Assembly: GCF_900106775.1 (NCBI RefSeq)
Contig: NZ_FNNQ01000001.1
Span: 310,001 to 374,000 of the forward strand
Source of the DNA: Marininema mesophilum
GTDB lineage: Bacteria; Bacillota; Bacilli; Thermoactinomycetales; DSM-45169
Length of the DNA: 64,000 bases
Direction: 5' to 3'
Positions 1 to 9,034 of the stretch are shown here, in pieces. The position numbers and the translations under genes were made by a program. Each line of letters starts with the position of its first letter. Position 1 is the stretch's first letter. The notes beneath the pieces were generated by a model. That model did no database searches. It saw nothing but the letters and a program-made list of their open reading frames with translations, and was not told the DNA's origin.

Positions 1-380
1 AAAAAGAAGGCACACCCTACCAGTATGAACACAATGACGGGATAGGTGAGAGCTTGTACCAAATCACGTACCAACTTGCCACGTTCCTGAAAATACGCGG
101 TACACTGACGAAATCCGAAAGCATAATCACCGTGCTCTTCTGCCGCCATCATAAAAGAGACAAAAAGAGGCGGTATTCCTTCCTCTGCCAATGAACTAGA
201 GAGACTTTTTCCTTCTCCGAGCCTATGCAAAATTTGTTCTGCTTCATGAGGGTGCAAAATTTTTTGTTCACCGAGTAGGCGAATACTTGGCATAAGTGGG
301 AATCCCGCTTCAAGCAAATTCCCTAAATGCTGGCTTAATTGGACCAGTCGATCAGCATCCCACTTTGATCGCCTAATCAC
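1..380 (-). CDS. comGB: ComGB-like type II secretion/competence inner-membrane protein (partial)
   Basis: The minus strand reads an open frame from a GTG overlapping the last codons of comGA and running off the left edge, so only about 126 N-terminal residues are present. The peptide has the GspF/PilC-family pattern: the segment LSQHLGNLLEAGFPL, then an LGEGKSLSSSL stretch, and a hydrophobic segment (YPVIVFILVGC) at the window edge that begins the first membrane helix. GspF-family proteins form the membrane platform of the pilus that binds DNA in competence. The overlap with comGA fits the conserved comGA-comGB order. The start codon is inferred from the overlap. Confidence 0.85.
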   Translation of the reverse strand, partial: MIRRSKWDADRLVQLSQHLGNLLEAGFPLMPSIRLLGEQKILHPHEAEQILHRLGEGKSLSSSLAEEGIPPLFVSFMMAAEEHGDYAFGFRQCTAYFQERGKLVRDLVQALTYPVIVFILVGCAFF

Positions 381-1455
381 GGGCATCCACCACACGATGA
401 TACTCTGCGATACTCGTCTCCCCTGTCATCACTTTCTCTAGAATTACATCCGCTAACGAGCGCATCCCTGACTTTTGGAAACATTGTCGCAGCCTGGAGA
501 GTGGAGCCCGCTCTACAATGAGCGACTGGAACTCTTCTTTTAAAGTGATTACCTCAAATGCACCAATACGATGAAGATATCCCTGTTGTCGACAAGAATA
601 GCACCCTTTTCCTCGACACTCACGACAAATTAGTCTCACCAAGCGCTGTGCCACCGCACCTACCATCGAGGAGGCGATCCGATAAGGTTCAATTCCCATA
701 TCAAGAAAACGAGTAATGGTTGAACTCGCATCCGCCGTATGCAGCGTAGTTAGCACCAAGTGACCCGTTAATGCTGCCCGAATAGCGATATCTGCGGTTT
801 CACGATCTCTGATCTCCCCTACCATAATGATATTGGGATCCTGCCGCAAAACAGCTCGTAGCCCGTAGGCAAAGGAAAGGCCTGCCTTTGGATTAATCTG
901 AATCTGATTTACCCCGGGTAATTGAAATTCTACCGGGTCCTCTAATGTGACAAGATTGGTTTCTGCACGATTAAGCTCCTGTAAAATTGCGTAAAGTGTC
1001 GTTGTTTTCCCCGCCCCGGTGGGTCCTGTCACTATCAACAAACCACTTGGCCGCTGTATCAACCCTTTTAATCGTTTTTGTTCCTCCTCTCCCATTCCCA
1101 ATTCAGCTAAGGACATCAATTCCGGCCGATTACGAAGTAATCGCAATACGATTTTCTCCCCATGAAGTGTCGGCATACTGGAAATGCGTACATCGACTCG
1201 CTCCTCATCTACCATCACGGTTAGGGCTCCATCTTGAGGAAGCCGCTTCTCACCAATATCCAGATGTCCCATCACCTTAATCCGCGAGATAATGGCATGC
1301 ATTTTCTCCCTTTCTACACGATCTCCCTCAATTAAAAATCCATCTACTCGTTGGCGAATGCAGAGATGTTCTAGTCTAGGCTCGATGTGTATATCACTCG
1401 CTCGCCCGCGAATCGCGCCTTCCAACAATGTGGAAACGTAACTCGCCGCATCCAT
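373..1455 (-). CDS. comGA: ComGA, competence pilus assembly ATPase (GspE/PulE family)
   Basis: This 360-residue protein is a secretion-type AAA-like ATPase expected to power assembly of the competence pseudopilus at the cytoplasmic membrane. Walker A (GPTGAGKT) lies near residues 144-151, the Asp-box around LEDPVEF near 171, and Walker B (NIIMVGEIRD) near 208-217. Cys277, Cys280, Cys285 and Cys288 form a tetracysteine zinc-type motif seen in many GspE proteins. The length matches short ComGA proteins lacking the long N-terminal domain of PilB. It precedes and overlaps comGB. A GAGGTGAGG ribosome site sits just upstream of the ATG. Confidence 0.95.
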   Translation of the reverse strand: MDAASYVSTLLEGAIRGRASDIHIEPRLEHLCIRQRVDGFLIEGDRVEREKMHAIISRIKVMGHLDIGEKRLPQDGALTVMVDEERVDVRISSMPTLHGEKIVLRLLRNRPELMSLAELGMGEEEQKRLKGLIQRPSGLLIVTGPTGAGKTTTLYAILQELNRAETNLVTLEDPVEFQLPGVNQIQINPKAGLSFAYGLRAVLRQDPNIIMVGEIRDRETADIAIRAALTGHLVLTTLHTADASSTITRFLDMGIEPYRIASSMVGAVAQRLVRLICRECRGKGCYSCRQQGYLHRIGAFEVITLKEEFQSLIVERAPLSRLRQCFQKSGMRSLADVILEKVMTGETSIAEYHRVVDARD

Positions 1456-1742
1456 CTATCCTCACCTCCTAAAATTGGTATATTTGATGAATACATCCTT
1501 AATTTTCGACACGTATCGCCATTCACCTGCTGGTTATTGTCGATTTTTCTGAAATAAATTATTTATAACATTATTCTTATATTTCATGCATTTGTTCAAA
1601 ACACACCTCTTTTAGTTATTCTCACCACAATAATTACACGGAATCTTCTTTGGCCTATGCTTGCAAATCTATCATTGCCCACACACTATTTTTCTCCCCT
1701 GCATACAATTGATAGTCAGGATGTTATAAAGGAGTGATCATA

Positions 1743-2462
1743 ATGACTCAGGACAATTCCCGTGATCTTTACAAAGATAAAGATTCAGAATATTACAGAG
1801 GATGCAATAAAGAAATTCTTCGTTTTATTAAACATGACGCCGAACATATCTTAGAAGTCGGTTGTGCAGAAGGGCGCCTGGGTGAACTAATTCAAAATAC
1901 CTCTGGGTGTCGTGTGACAGGAATCGAGCTGGACCCAAAGGCAGCCCAAATAGCAGCCGTTCAATTAAAGCAAGTGCTCGTTGGCAATATTGAAACAATG
2001 GAACTTCCCTTTGCACCTCAAACCTTTGATCATATCCTCTTTGGTGATGTCTTGGAACATTTAGTGGATCCATGGTCTGTTCTCAAACGGTTTTCTCCAC
2101 TTCTGAAGCCATCTGGGTCCGTTATCGCTTGTATTCCCAACATTGGACATATCTCCATTATTGCTGGATTATTAATTGGTCAATTTTCCTATGCCAAAAA
2201 CGGATTATTAGATCGCACCCATCTACGATTTTTCACACGAACGGGGATAGAGGACCTATTTAATGAATGCGGTTATCGAGTAGGAGATATTTTTGAAATC
2301 ACTCATACTACTCCCTTCTTTGATCAATTAATTATCGAGTTAGATAAAACCTTACAAAAATACAACCTCCGTACCGACGATTTCTCTAACCTTACAAGGG
2401 CCTATCAATATGTATTGGAAGCTTACCCTAATATTTTAAAAAAACATATACCTACTTCATGA
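1743..2462 (+). CDS. Class I SAM-dependent methyltransferase
   Basis: The 239-residue product has the SAM-binding motif I (ILEVGCAEGRLG), an acidic strand-2 end (VTGIELD) and the motif IV region (FDHILFGDVLEHL) of Methyltransf_11/23-type enzymes. The substrate cannot be deduced; the family includes small-molecule, lipid and sugar methylases. I chose the ATG at 1743 because AAAGGAG ends eight bases before it; an in-frame GTG nine bases upstream overlaps that ribosome site. It stands alone between the comG operon, which is divergent, and a tRNA gene. Confidence 0.9.
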   Translation: MTQDNSRDLYKDKDSEYYRGCNKEILRFIKHDAEHILEVGCAEGRLGELIQNTSGCRVTGIELDPKAAQIAAVQLKQVLVGNIETMELPFAPQTFDHILFGDVLEHLVDPWSVLKRFSPLLKPSGSVIACIPNIGHISIIAGLLIGQFSYAKNGLLDRTHLRFFTRTGIEDLFNECGYRVGDIFEITHTTPFFDQLIIELDKTLQKYNLRTDDFSNLTRAYQYVLEAYPNILKKHIPTS

Positions 2463-2651
2463 TTTTTTTAGTTCTATTCTATTTTTTATCTTTCATTATA
2501 TTTATTCCCCAAAACCACTAAGAAAATTTGTATTGGGTTGACAAAGGAGAATGGGTTTGTTAGCTTTATATTGTATTTATCATGAATATTTTCACTGTCC
2601 CCTACACATCATAATTTTTGTAAATGCGTTCCGGGGATGTAATAAAGCCGA

Positions 2652-2726
2652 TGGGGCGTAGCCAAGCGGTAAGGCAACGGACTTTGACTCCGTCATGCGA
2701 AGGTTCGATCCCTTCCGCCCCAGCCA
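2652..2726 (+). tRNA. tRNA-Gln (anticodon TTG)
   Basis: A 75-nt cloverleaf including an encoded CCA. The acceptor arms TGGGGCG and CGCCCCA pair fully, the discriminator is G, the anticodon loop is CTTTGAC with anticodon TTG, and the T arm has GGTTCGATCCC. A possible weak promoter (TTGACA at 2538, TAGCTT 17 bases downstream) lies upstream. It is a single tRNA, not part of a cluster. Confidence 0.95.
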
Positions 2727-2852
2727 CCATGGAAAACCCTGGAATATTGCGGGGTTTTTCACGTTTTTGTAACCAATTAACCCTCGACTTCCTTCTACGA
2801 ATCCATTAAGATGTATATCGTACCCTTGGAGTAGATCGGTGGTGAAACAATC

Positions 2853-3680
2853 ATGACGTTTCTAACTTTCGTAACGATGACTTCTGTCTTGTTGGCGATA
2901 ATCTGGTCCGTCGCCCGTTTCAATACCTTCCGACCGCTCATCAAAGACGTAAACATCGAACTGACCCATCCCATGGACCCTGAAGGCCTACGGATCCTCC
3001 ATTTATCCGATCTTCATATGGAAAAATTGTCGATTACACCGGAAGCCTTACTAAAAAGTGTATCAGGGAAATCGATTGATTTGATCGCTTTGACTGGCGA
3101 TTACATGGACACGGCACCGATGCAGAAACGCTTCTTAGAATACTTGGAAGTACTGCAAACGTTGAAGCCACGTTACGGAACTTATGCCGTATTTGGGAAC
3201 CATGACTACTGCATTGCTGATCATCTACCCGCCCTAGCAAAGGAAATGGAGAAACGCGGATGCATCGTTTTAAAAAATGAGCATCGCACCATTCAATTAG
3301 GTAGACGAAAGCTAAATATAATTGGAATCGACGACTACTATACAGGACGAAGCGACGTCGACAAAGCTTATGCGGGCGTTGGCGAAGGTATCAATTTAGT
3401 TCTTACGCACGATCCTAACATCGTATTAGATATGGGTTATCACTTTGATTATCTCTTGTCTGGCCATTTCCATGGTGGGCAAATTCACTGGCCAAAGCCA
3501 TATCATTTGAAAAAAATGGGGAAACTTCCTCACCTCAACATGATCAGTGGGCTTCACTATCATGAGGAACGTGCCTTTTATATCAGTGATGGATTAGGGC
3601 AGACTGGAGTAAATCTTCGGTTGCGTTGTCGCCCGGAGATTACCGTCCATAGTTTAGAGGGTGTTGTCTCTATGGACTAA
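2853..3680 (+). CDS. Membrane-anchored metallophosphoesterase (YkuE-like)
   Basis: The 275-residue protein begins with one hydrophobic segment (about residues 3-22) followed by a calcineurin-like phosphoesterase domain. Metal-binding motifs are visible: SDLH near 52-55, GD at 82-83, GNHD at 115-118, and a GHFHGGQ motif near the C-terminus. Bacillus relatives such as YkuE are cell-surface, metal-dependent phosphoesterases; the substrate here is unknown. The ribosome site (GGTGGTGA) is only moderate. The gene ends at a hairpin shared with the convergent glycosyltransferase gene. Confidence 0.9.
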   Translation: MTFLTFVTMTSVLLAIIWSVARFNTFRPLIKDVNIELTHPMDPEGLRILHLSDLHMEKLSITPEALLKSVSGKSIDLIALTGDYMDTAPMQKRFLEYLEVLQTLKPRYGTYAVFGNHDYCIADHLPALAKEMEKRGCIVLKNEHRTIQLGRRKLNIIGIDDYYTGRSDVDKAYAGVGEGINLVLTHDPNIVLDMGYHFDYLLSGHFHGGQIHWPKPYHLKKMGKLPHLNMISGLHYHEERAFYISDGLGQTGVNLRLRCRPEITVHSLEGVVSMD

Positions 3681-3702
3681 TCCATAAGGCAATCCATTGC
3701 AT

Positions 3703-3744
3703 AAAAAAGTTGACCGCGTTGAAATAACCGGTCAGCTTTTTTTA
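3703..3744. terminator. Bidirectional rho-independent terminator
   Basis: An A run, a hairpin with arms GTTGACCG and CGGTCAGC (one G-T pair) and a run of seven T residues lie between two convergent genes. A and T runs on both sides allow termination in both directions. Confidence 0.8.
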
Positions 3745-3752
3745 TTTACTAT

Positions 3753-4865
3753 CTACAAGTGCTTGAGAATGATCTGTGCCGCATCCCTTGCGGAATCTGG
3801 CCGCCCTAGTCGCCGTGCACGAAGGCTCATCTCTCTCCACTCGGGGGATTGTATTAATGGGTGAATATGCTGAGGAATGGACCCCGGACGATCCTGTCGT
3901 AGGGCCACTCTTTTCTGGGTGAGGTAGCGGCTGTTGCGCTCCTCCTGACCAGGGATCGGTCGACAAATAACCATCGGCAATCCGGCTGCAAGGCATTCAG
4001 AGCTAGTCAATCCCCCAGGTTTAGTAACAATCAGATCTGCAGCACTCATCCAATCTGCCATCCCTTGCACGAACCCAAAGAGGTGGATGTTTTTCTTTTG
4101 TCCAAATCGATCCGATAGCCGTTCCAATAAAGTTTTATTTTTCCCCGTAATCACTAGTAGTTGGGATGCGGGCATATCCTTTTGAAATTGTTCAATCGAC
4201 CGCTCCAAAGGTCCTAAACCAAGCCCTCCACCCATTAGCATCACCGTAAAGGGATCTGGCTCTACACCAAGGATCTTCCTTACTTCTGCCTTGGCTGGAC
4301 GAGTACGAGAAAAATCAGGATCAATGGGTATCCCTGTATGATAAATTCGCTCCTTTGGAATCCCATATTTGTGGTGCAACTTCTGCACCACACCCTCGTG
4401 GGCGACAAGATAAAAATCCACCGCAGGGTGAACCCAAAACCCATTCACATCAAAATCAGTTATGGCTGCCCCTAAACGATAGGGATGGGAGACTTGTTCC
4501 TTCACATAACCTGCCGCGCTTAAACAGAAGGCATGCGTACAGATAACCACCTCTGGATTTAAAGGGTCTAGAAAGCGACGCAATTTGGTCGCCAATACTT
4601 TGCCTACCCCTGATCGAAACGTTTCGCTGATGGCTTCTTCTCGTTTATAGGCTGCTCCCCATAGCTGAGGAGCATACTGCAAGGTATTTAGATAAACTTT
4701 GCGCACAACTCCCTCCAACTGGCGACTGTATTGGGGTAGCCCACAGGAAATATCCACTCCTACAGCAGGCGCTTTCTGATCCAACCCCTTGGCGATTGCC
4801 TGAGCTGCACGGAAATGTCCATTCCCGCCAATGGTTTCGGTTAATATGAGAACTTTTTTGCTCAC
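3753..4865 (-). CDS. MGDG synthase/UgtP-type glycosyltransferase
   Basis: A 370-residue GT28-type glycosyltransferase. The N-terminal half (LTETIGGNGHFRAAQAI) matches the monogalactosyldiacylglycerol-synthase domain that binds lipid acceptors, and the C-terminal half holds the nucleotide-sugar site with GGGLGLGP and the donor-binding TKPGGLTSSE near residues 280-290. Bacilli use such enzymes (UgtP/YpfP) to make glucosyl diacylglycerols, and related proteins of unknown acceptor exist, so the exact lipid is not certain. It starts with GTG behind a GGGGAGGGGAG ribosome site. It is probably a peripheral membrane protein. Confidence 0.88.
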   Translation of the reverse strand: MSKKVLILTETIGGNGHFRAAQAIAKGLDQKAPAVGVDISCGLPQYSRQLEGVVRKVYLNTLQYAPQLWGAAYKREEAISETFRSGVGKVLATKLRRFLDPLNPEVVICTHAFCLSAAGYVKEQVSHPYRLGAAITDFDVNGFWVHPAVDFYLVAHEGVVQKLHHKYGIPKERIYHTGIPIDPDFSRTRPAKAEVRKILGVEPDPFTVMLMGGGLGLGPLERSIEQFQKDMPASQLLVITGKNKTLLERLSDRFGQKKNIHLFGFVQGMADWMSAADLIVTKPGGLTSSECLAAGLPMVICRPIPGQEERNSRYLTQKRVALRQDRPGSIPQHIHPLIQSPEWREMSLRARRLGRPDSARDAAQIILKHL

Positions 4866-5009
4866 CGTCGCTCCCCTCCCCGTCTTACTTTAACGATAAT
4901 TTCTTCCCTTGGTAGTTTCCATCACTCGTCCCGGTAAAATACAAGGAGTCGCCCACACAGCAAGCGCGGCCGACTCCCCAATTGTTTCCGATTCACAAAG
5001 CGTATCTTT

Positions 5010-5657
5010 TTATGCCCGCCGGCTTCCTGCCCCAAGAACCAAAAGAATTAAAACCACAGGAGTCACCCAGGTAAGATAAGGAGCATTTACGATTATATTA
5101 TCGTGGATAATCTTATCCTCCACTAATAATTGACCTGCTGTATACGCAAGAATACCTGACCCTACATAGACAAGCCAAGGTAATTTATTCATGAGCGTCG
5201 CAACCACACGGCTTCCTCCCATCAAAATGGGTACACTAAGGGCTAACCCAAGCAAGACGAGGAGAAAATCTCCATGCGCTGCACCTGCTACAGCTAATAC
5301 ATTATCCAAGCTCATAACTACATCGGCAATGATGATCGTCTTAATCGCAGATTTCAACCCACTACCTATTTCAATATCTTCTTCGTTATCTCCATCCACT
5401 AATAACTTAATCGCAATCCACACAAGCAACAAGCCACCAATTGCCTTTAATAGTGGAACTTTCAACAACCAGACAGCAATCAGAGTAAGTGCCACGCGAA
5501 GCACAACGGCCGCGATAGTCCCATAAAGAATAGCCTTCTTTTGCTGATGAGCCGGTAATTTACGCGATGCCATACCGATGACAACCGCATTGTCACCAGA
5601 TAACACTAAATCAAGAATAATGATATTAATAAAACCAAGCCAAAATTGGGCATCCAT
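5010..5657 (-). CDS. TerC family integral membrane protein (YjbE type)
   Basis: The 215-residue protein has about seven membrane helices and the family signature of acidic residues in membrane segments: DLVLSGDNAVVIG in helix 1 and DVVMSLDNVLAVAG in a middle helix. TerC proteins of Bacilli are linked to manganese export and metal loading of secreted enzymes. No yybP-ykoY-type manganese riboswitch is recognisable in the short upstream region. The ribosome site is weak. It is monocistronic. Confidence 0.9.
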   Translation of the reverse strand: MDAQFWLGFINIIILDLVLSGDNAVVIGMASRKLPAHQQKKAILYGTIAAVVLRVALTLIAVWLLKVPLLKAIGGLLLVWIAIKLLVDGDNEEDIEIGSGLKSAIKTIIIADVVMSLDNVLAVAGAAHGDFLLVLLGLALSVPILMGGSRVVATLMNKLPWLVYVGSGILAYTAGQLLVEDKIIHDNIIVNAPYLTWVTPVVLILLVLGAGSRRA

Positions 5658-5797
5658 ATTTCTTTACCAATCCTTCCGACTCCCCACTCCCTTTGAATTT
5701 TACCCTCTCCGGATAGGGATAAACTTCGTCAATCCATCTTACTTTCTCTACAAAAAGGGTACAAAGTGAGTAGACCCTATTATAAAGGATGATCTTC

Positions 5798-6070
5798 ATG
5801 AAATTAACCACTGAGGAAATCACCTTACGTTTACAGAATCTGCCTGGCTGGCACGAGAAGGAGGGGAAATTAACCAAGCAATTTCGTTTTCAAACCTACA
5901 TGGAGGGTGTGGATTTCGTCAACCGTGTTGCCGATTTATCCGAAGAAGTACAGCATCATCCTGATGTATTGCTCACTTATAGACAAGTGGAGCTTCAATT
6001 AACCACCCATGACCAAGGAGGCATCACAGAAAAAGATTTCGCTTGGATTCAGCATCTTGAAACAGAATAA
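5798..6070 (+). CDS. 4a-hydroxytetrahydrobiopterin dehydratase (PCD/DCoH)
   Basis: A 90-residue pterin-4a-carbinolamine dehydratase. The family signature is present: EVQHHPD, a following aromatic residue, LTTHD, and a terminal DFAWI. It would dehydrate 4a-hydroxytetrahydropterin to recycle the cofactor; no aromatic amino-acid hydroxylase lies nearby, so its partner is unknown. I placed the start at the ATG preceded by AAAGGATGATC; an ATG nine bases upstream lies inside that ribosome site. A strong terminator follows. Confidence 0.92.
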   Translation: MKLTTEEITLRLQNLPGWHEKEGKLTKQFRFQTYMEGVDFVNRVADLSEEVQHHPDVLLTYRQVELQLTTHDQGGITEKDFAWIQHLETE

Positions 6071-6097
6071 ACTCTACTTTTTATAACCACCACTATC

Positions 6098-6138
6098 AAG
6101 CCATTGCACTGGGATAAGCGCCAGCGCAATGGCTTTTT
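6098..6138 (+). terminator. Rho-independent terminator after the pterin dehydratase gene
   Basis: Arms AAGCCATTGC and GCAATGGCTT form a perfect hairpin followed by a T run. It lies between convergent genes and may serve both. Confidence 0.85.
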
Positions 6139-6156
6139 GGGTGCTTATCAGCCCCG

Positions 6157-7818
6157 TTATTGATCATCCCATGAAGCAAGCAATCCACGTACCACTTGAT
6201 AAATTAGTTCAGGAACAACTTGCATCGAGTAAGGAATTTCAACCCGCTCCCATTGTTTATGAGCATCTATACCATAGGGTCCAATATTGACGACAGGTAC
6301 ATCCAGTTGACGAATAGCATCCACATCCATCTGATGCTTTAACCCCCATGCAGGCATATTTCGCGTCAGGGCCTCGATCCCATCTTCATCATCACAGATA
6401 GCAACAAAGCTCATATCCGATATATACGGGAAAAAGTTACGAATTTGGATAGGATGACTACACTGGGGTTGTACATCCTTTACCGCCTTATGGACAGCTT
6501 GAATCAGCCGCTGATCCTGCTCCTCCTTCTCAGATAACACAACACGCGGCATGTAAACCGAAGCAAAAAAGAGTATAATGGACGGTCCCTTTTCTCCCCA
6601 CCAGTCCCATACCTCCTCCACCATTCGGCAACAATACTGCCTCAGGTCCAATGCTTCATCATTGAGCAGATTCATCCCAAAAAAACGCATCGACTCCTTA
6701 AATTCTCCGCCATATTTCTCTACACATGCTTCATACAGCTCATCATAGGTCATCACTTCAGAGGTCCACGGATATGGAAGATATGGTGAACCACTTAACG
6801 CACAGAAACGTTGATACCTCTCTTGATGCATTTGGATCGCATTATGGAGCGCTTGACTGGCCGTTTCTTTTAATTCCTGAAGCACATCCTTAGGAGAGCG
6901 GCTATGAACAAAGAAGTTATAATAAGAAAAAGCTGCGAAGGGAGTCTGCACATCATATTTTTGCTTCAAATCCGTTTGTTTTAAAGAGACGGGTGGCATC
7001 GTTACTTCCCCATACATCTCATCACAAAAGTCGGGATTATAATCGATTAAATATGTTAGATCCGCCGCAATGAGATTGGGATCAAAGCCCTCAAAAGCTT
7101 GGCCGGCATGGGTTTCCTCACCCACGATAAAAAATGCAGGTAGTAATTTACCCACCGTCCCAAGATACACATAGCGCGAAGGATCTCCCTTATATTGGGG
7201 GGAGGTATAATCGGTATTGATCGCTCCCACATAGCGAAGATCACTTTCTGTTGCCAAATGGTTTAGTTCACGAACAGCCGACAAGATGCCATGGGAGTTA
7301 TCCTCTTCATCACACGTTGCAAGAAAAAGAAGATTACCATCCAATTCTTCTGGATGTTCCGCAAAATGCCGCAAGAGAGCCATGTTGACCGCTACTCCGC
7401 TCTTCATATCCACGGAGCCACGACCTACCAGCCATTTCCCTGTAGCGAGATCTTCTTTCACCTGGCCGGTTAACGTTGTCTTCTTCCACTGCTTGAGCAA
7501 CTCTTCCGGAGAAAAAGCCAGCCGCTTCCATTTCCCGTAATCCTCTACCCCTACAGTATCCATATGACCCATCAGGATTACAGTCTCTTCCTTTGGTTCT
7601 GGACTTTTTACTAGTGCGGCTACATTATAACGCTCCCGGTCATCCCCTTCTGTTTTCCACAGATACAATTGGTTGGGATTCTCTTGGAAATAGGGTAGCT
7701 CCCGAAAAAAATCAATAAGATGATAAGCGATATCTCGCTCCCCAACCGTACCATTCACACTGGGATGATGGATCAACTTCTCTGTAAGAGCAAGGGTTTC
7801 TTCTTTCCAGGAACGCAT
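6157..7818 (-). CDS. rocB: RocB-like M20 family peptidase (arginine utilisation)
   Basis: The 553-residue protein matches the length and sequence style of RocB, an M20 zinc-peptidase relative found in arginine-utilisation operons of Bacillus. Metal-site motifs are visible: GHMDTVG near 84-90, the bridging region GRGSVDMKSG near 132-141, and CDEEDN near 168-173. The biochemical role of RocB is not established. No rocADEF genes are nearby, so an arginine role is inferred from similarity alone. The ribosome site GGGGGAG precedes the ATG. It is downstream of thiI by 13 bases and may be co-transcribed. Confidence 0.85.
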   Translation of the reverse strand: MRSWKEETLALTEKLIHHPSVNGTVGERDIAYHLIDFFRELPYFQENPNQLYLWKTEGDDRERYNVAALVKSPEPKEETVILMGHMDTVGVEDYGKWKRLAFSPEELLKQWKKTTLTGQVKEDLATGKWLVGRGSVDMKSGVAVNMALLRHFAEHPEELDGNLLFLATCDEEDNSHGILSAVRELNHLATESDLRYVGAINTDYTSPQYKGDPSRYVYLGTVGKLLPAFFIVGEETHAGQAFEGFDPNLIAADLTYLIDYNPDFCDEMYGEVTMPPVSLKQTDLKQKYDVQTPFAAFSYYNFFVHSRSPKDVLQELKETASQALHNAIQMHQERYQRFCALSGSPYLPYPWTSEVMTYDELYEACVEKYGGEFKESMRFFGMNLLNDEALDLRQYCCRMVEEVWDWWGEKGPSIILFFASVYMPRVVLSEKEEQDQRLIQAVHKAVKDVQPQCSHPIQIRNFFPYISDMSFVAICDDEDGIEALTRNMPAWGLKHQMDVDAIRQLDVPVVNIGPYGIDAHKQWERVEIPYSMQVVPELIYQVVRGLLASWDDQ

Positions 7819-7831
7819 CTAACTCCCCCTA

Positions 7832-9034
7832 TCAAAAATAGGATGAAAACTCCCCTTCTTCCTGCTGTTTCGGTGTTAATCGGATCGTCTCAATTCCATC
7901 GACTGCTTCTCCAACCAGCGCTTCAACATCAAGTCCTTTTTCCATCTCTTCACATACATCCAGCCTTGGCCTAGTAACTGGCGACTTTGGTTGAAAAACC
8001 GTACAACAATCCTCATAGGGTAAAATAGACGTCTCATAGGTACCAATCTCCTTAGAGATCGTCATGATGTCCTGTTTATCCATCCCAATGAGCGGACGGA
8101 GAACAGGAACCTGAGCCACATGATTGATCACATGCATACTCTCCAATGTTTGACTCGCTACTTGACCTAGACTTTCCCCGGTAACCAATGCCAATGCCTT
8201 TTGTCGTTTGGCAGTCTCCTCTGCAATCCGTACCATCATGCGGCGCATGATGGTGATCATATAAGAATCCTTACACTTGGAGCGAATCTGTGTCTGGATC
8301 TCTGTAAAAGGAACCACATGGAGAGAGACATTACCTGCATAACGAGTAAGCTCTTGCGCTAGATCCACTACCTTTTGCTTCGCCCGCTCACTAGTAAAGG
8401 GATAGCTGTGAAAATGGATCGCTTCCAATGTCGCTCCTCGTTTTAGCGCTAGGTACGCCGCTACTGGACTATCAATCCCCCCAGAAAGAAGAAGCATAAC
8501 CCGCCCGCTACTTCCGACTGGTAGCCCTCCAACTCCTGGAATATCCTGTCCATAAAGATACGTTTCTTCTCCTCGCACTTCAATACGTAACTCTAGATCC
8601 GGCTGGTGGACATCCACACGGATGCCCTCTACATTGCGGAGCACCTCGCCCCCAATGATCCGGTTAATTTCACTTGAACGATGAGGAAAGTTTTTCTGCG
8701 CTCGCCGTGCAACCACTTTAAAGGTACGCGGAATAGGGTCCTGATCACGTACAAGCTGAACCGCTGCTTTTTTGATGGATTCCAAATCCGATTCCACACA
8801 TCGAGCTAAACTGATGCCGACAATGCCAAATACCTCTGTCAAGCCCTGTATAATCGGTTCCACAGGGTTATCCCCAGGCTCTACAAAAACGCGCCCAAAG
8901 GTTTTTTTCACCTTCACTCCTGAAAAACCATCCAGTTTGTTCCGCATATTTTGCAATAACCGATTTTCAAAATCTTTCCGATTCTTCCCCTTTAAAGCAA
9001 GTTCTCCATATCGAACTAAAATCAAATCATTCAT
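7832..9034 (-). CDS. thiI: ThiI, tRNA 4-thiouridine synthase
   Basis: A 400-residue protein with N-terminal ferredoxin-like and THUMP domains and a PP-loop ATPase motif (LLSGGIDSPVAAY) near residues 181-193. It makes 4-thiouridine in tRNA. The C-terminal rhodanese domain of the E. coli protein is absent, as is usual in Bacillus, so it is not expected to supply thiazole sulfur. Its start overlaps the stop of the cysteine desulfurase gene upstream, the arrangement of the Bacillus nifZ-thiI pair, where the dedicated desulfurase donates sulfur directly. Confidence 0.95.
   Translation of the reverse strand: MNDLILVRYGELALKGKNRKDFENRLLQNMRNKLDGFSGVKVKKTFGRVFVEPGDNPVEPIIQGLTEVFGIVGISLARCVESDLESIKKAAVQLVRDQDPIPRTFKVVARRAQKNFPHRSSEINRIIGGEVLRNVEGIRVDVHQPDLELRIEVRGEETYLYGQDIPGVGGLPVGSSGRVMLLLSGGIDSPVAAYLALKRGATLEAIHFHSYPFTSERAKQKVVDLAQELTRYAGNVSLHVVPFTEIQTQIRSKCKDSYMITIMRRMMVRIAEETAKRQKALALVTGESLGQVASQTLESMHVINHVAQVPVLRPLIGMDKQDIMTISKEIGTYETSILPYEDCCTVFQPKSPVTRPRLDVCEEMEKGLDVEALVGEAVDGIETIRLTPKQQEEGEFSSYF

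Noticed and set aside
1456..1733. ComK boxes upstream of comGA
   Set aside because: AT-rich stretches occur, but I could not find the AAAA-N5-TTTT pairs with correct spacing.
4355..4546. Small plus-strand frame inside the glycosyltransferase gene
   Set aside because: One of many antisense shadows of a well-supported gene; no ribosome site.
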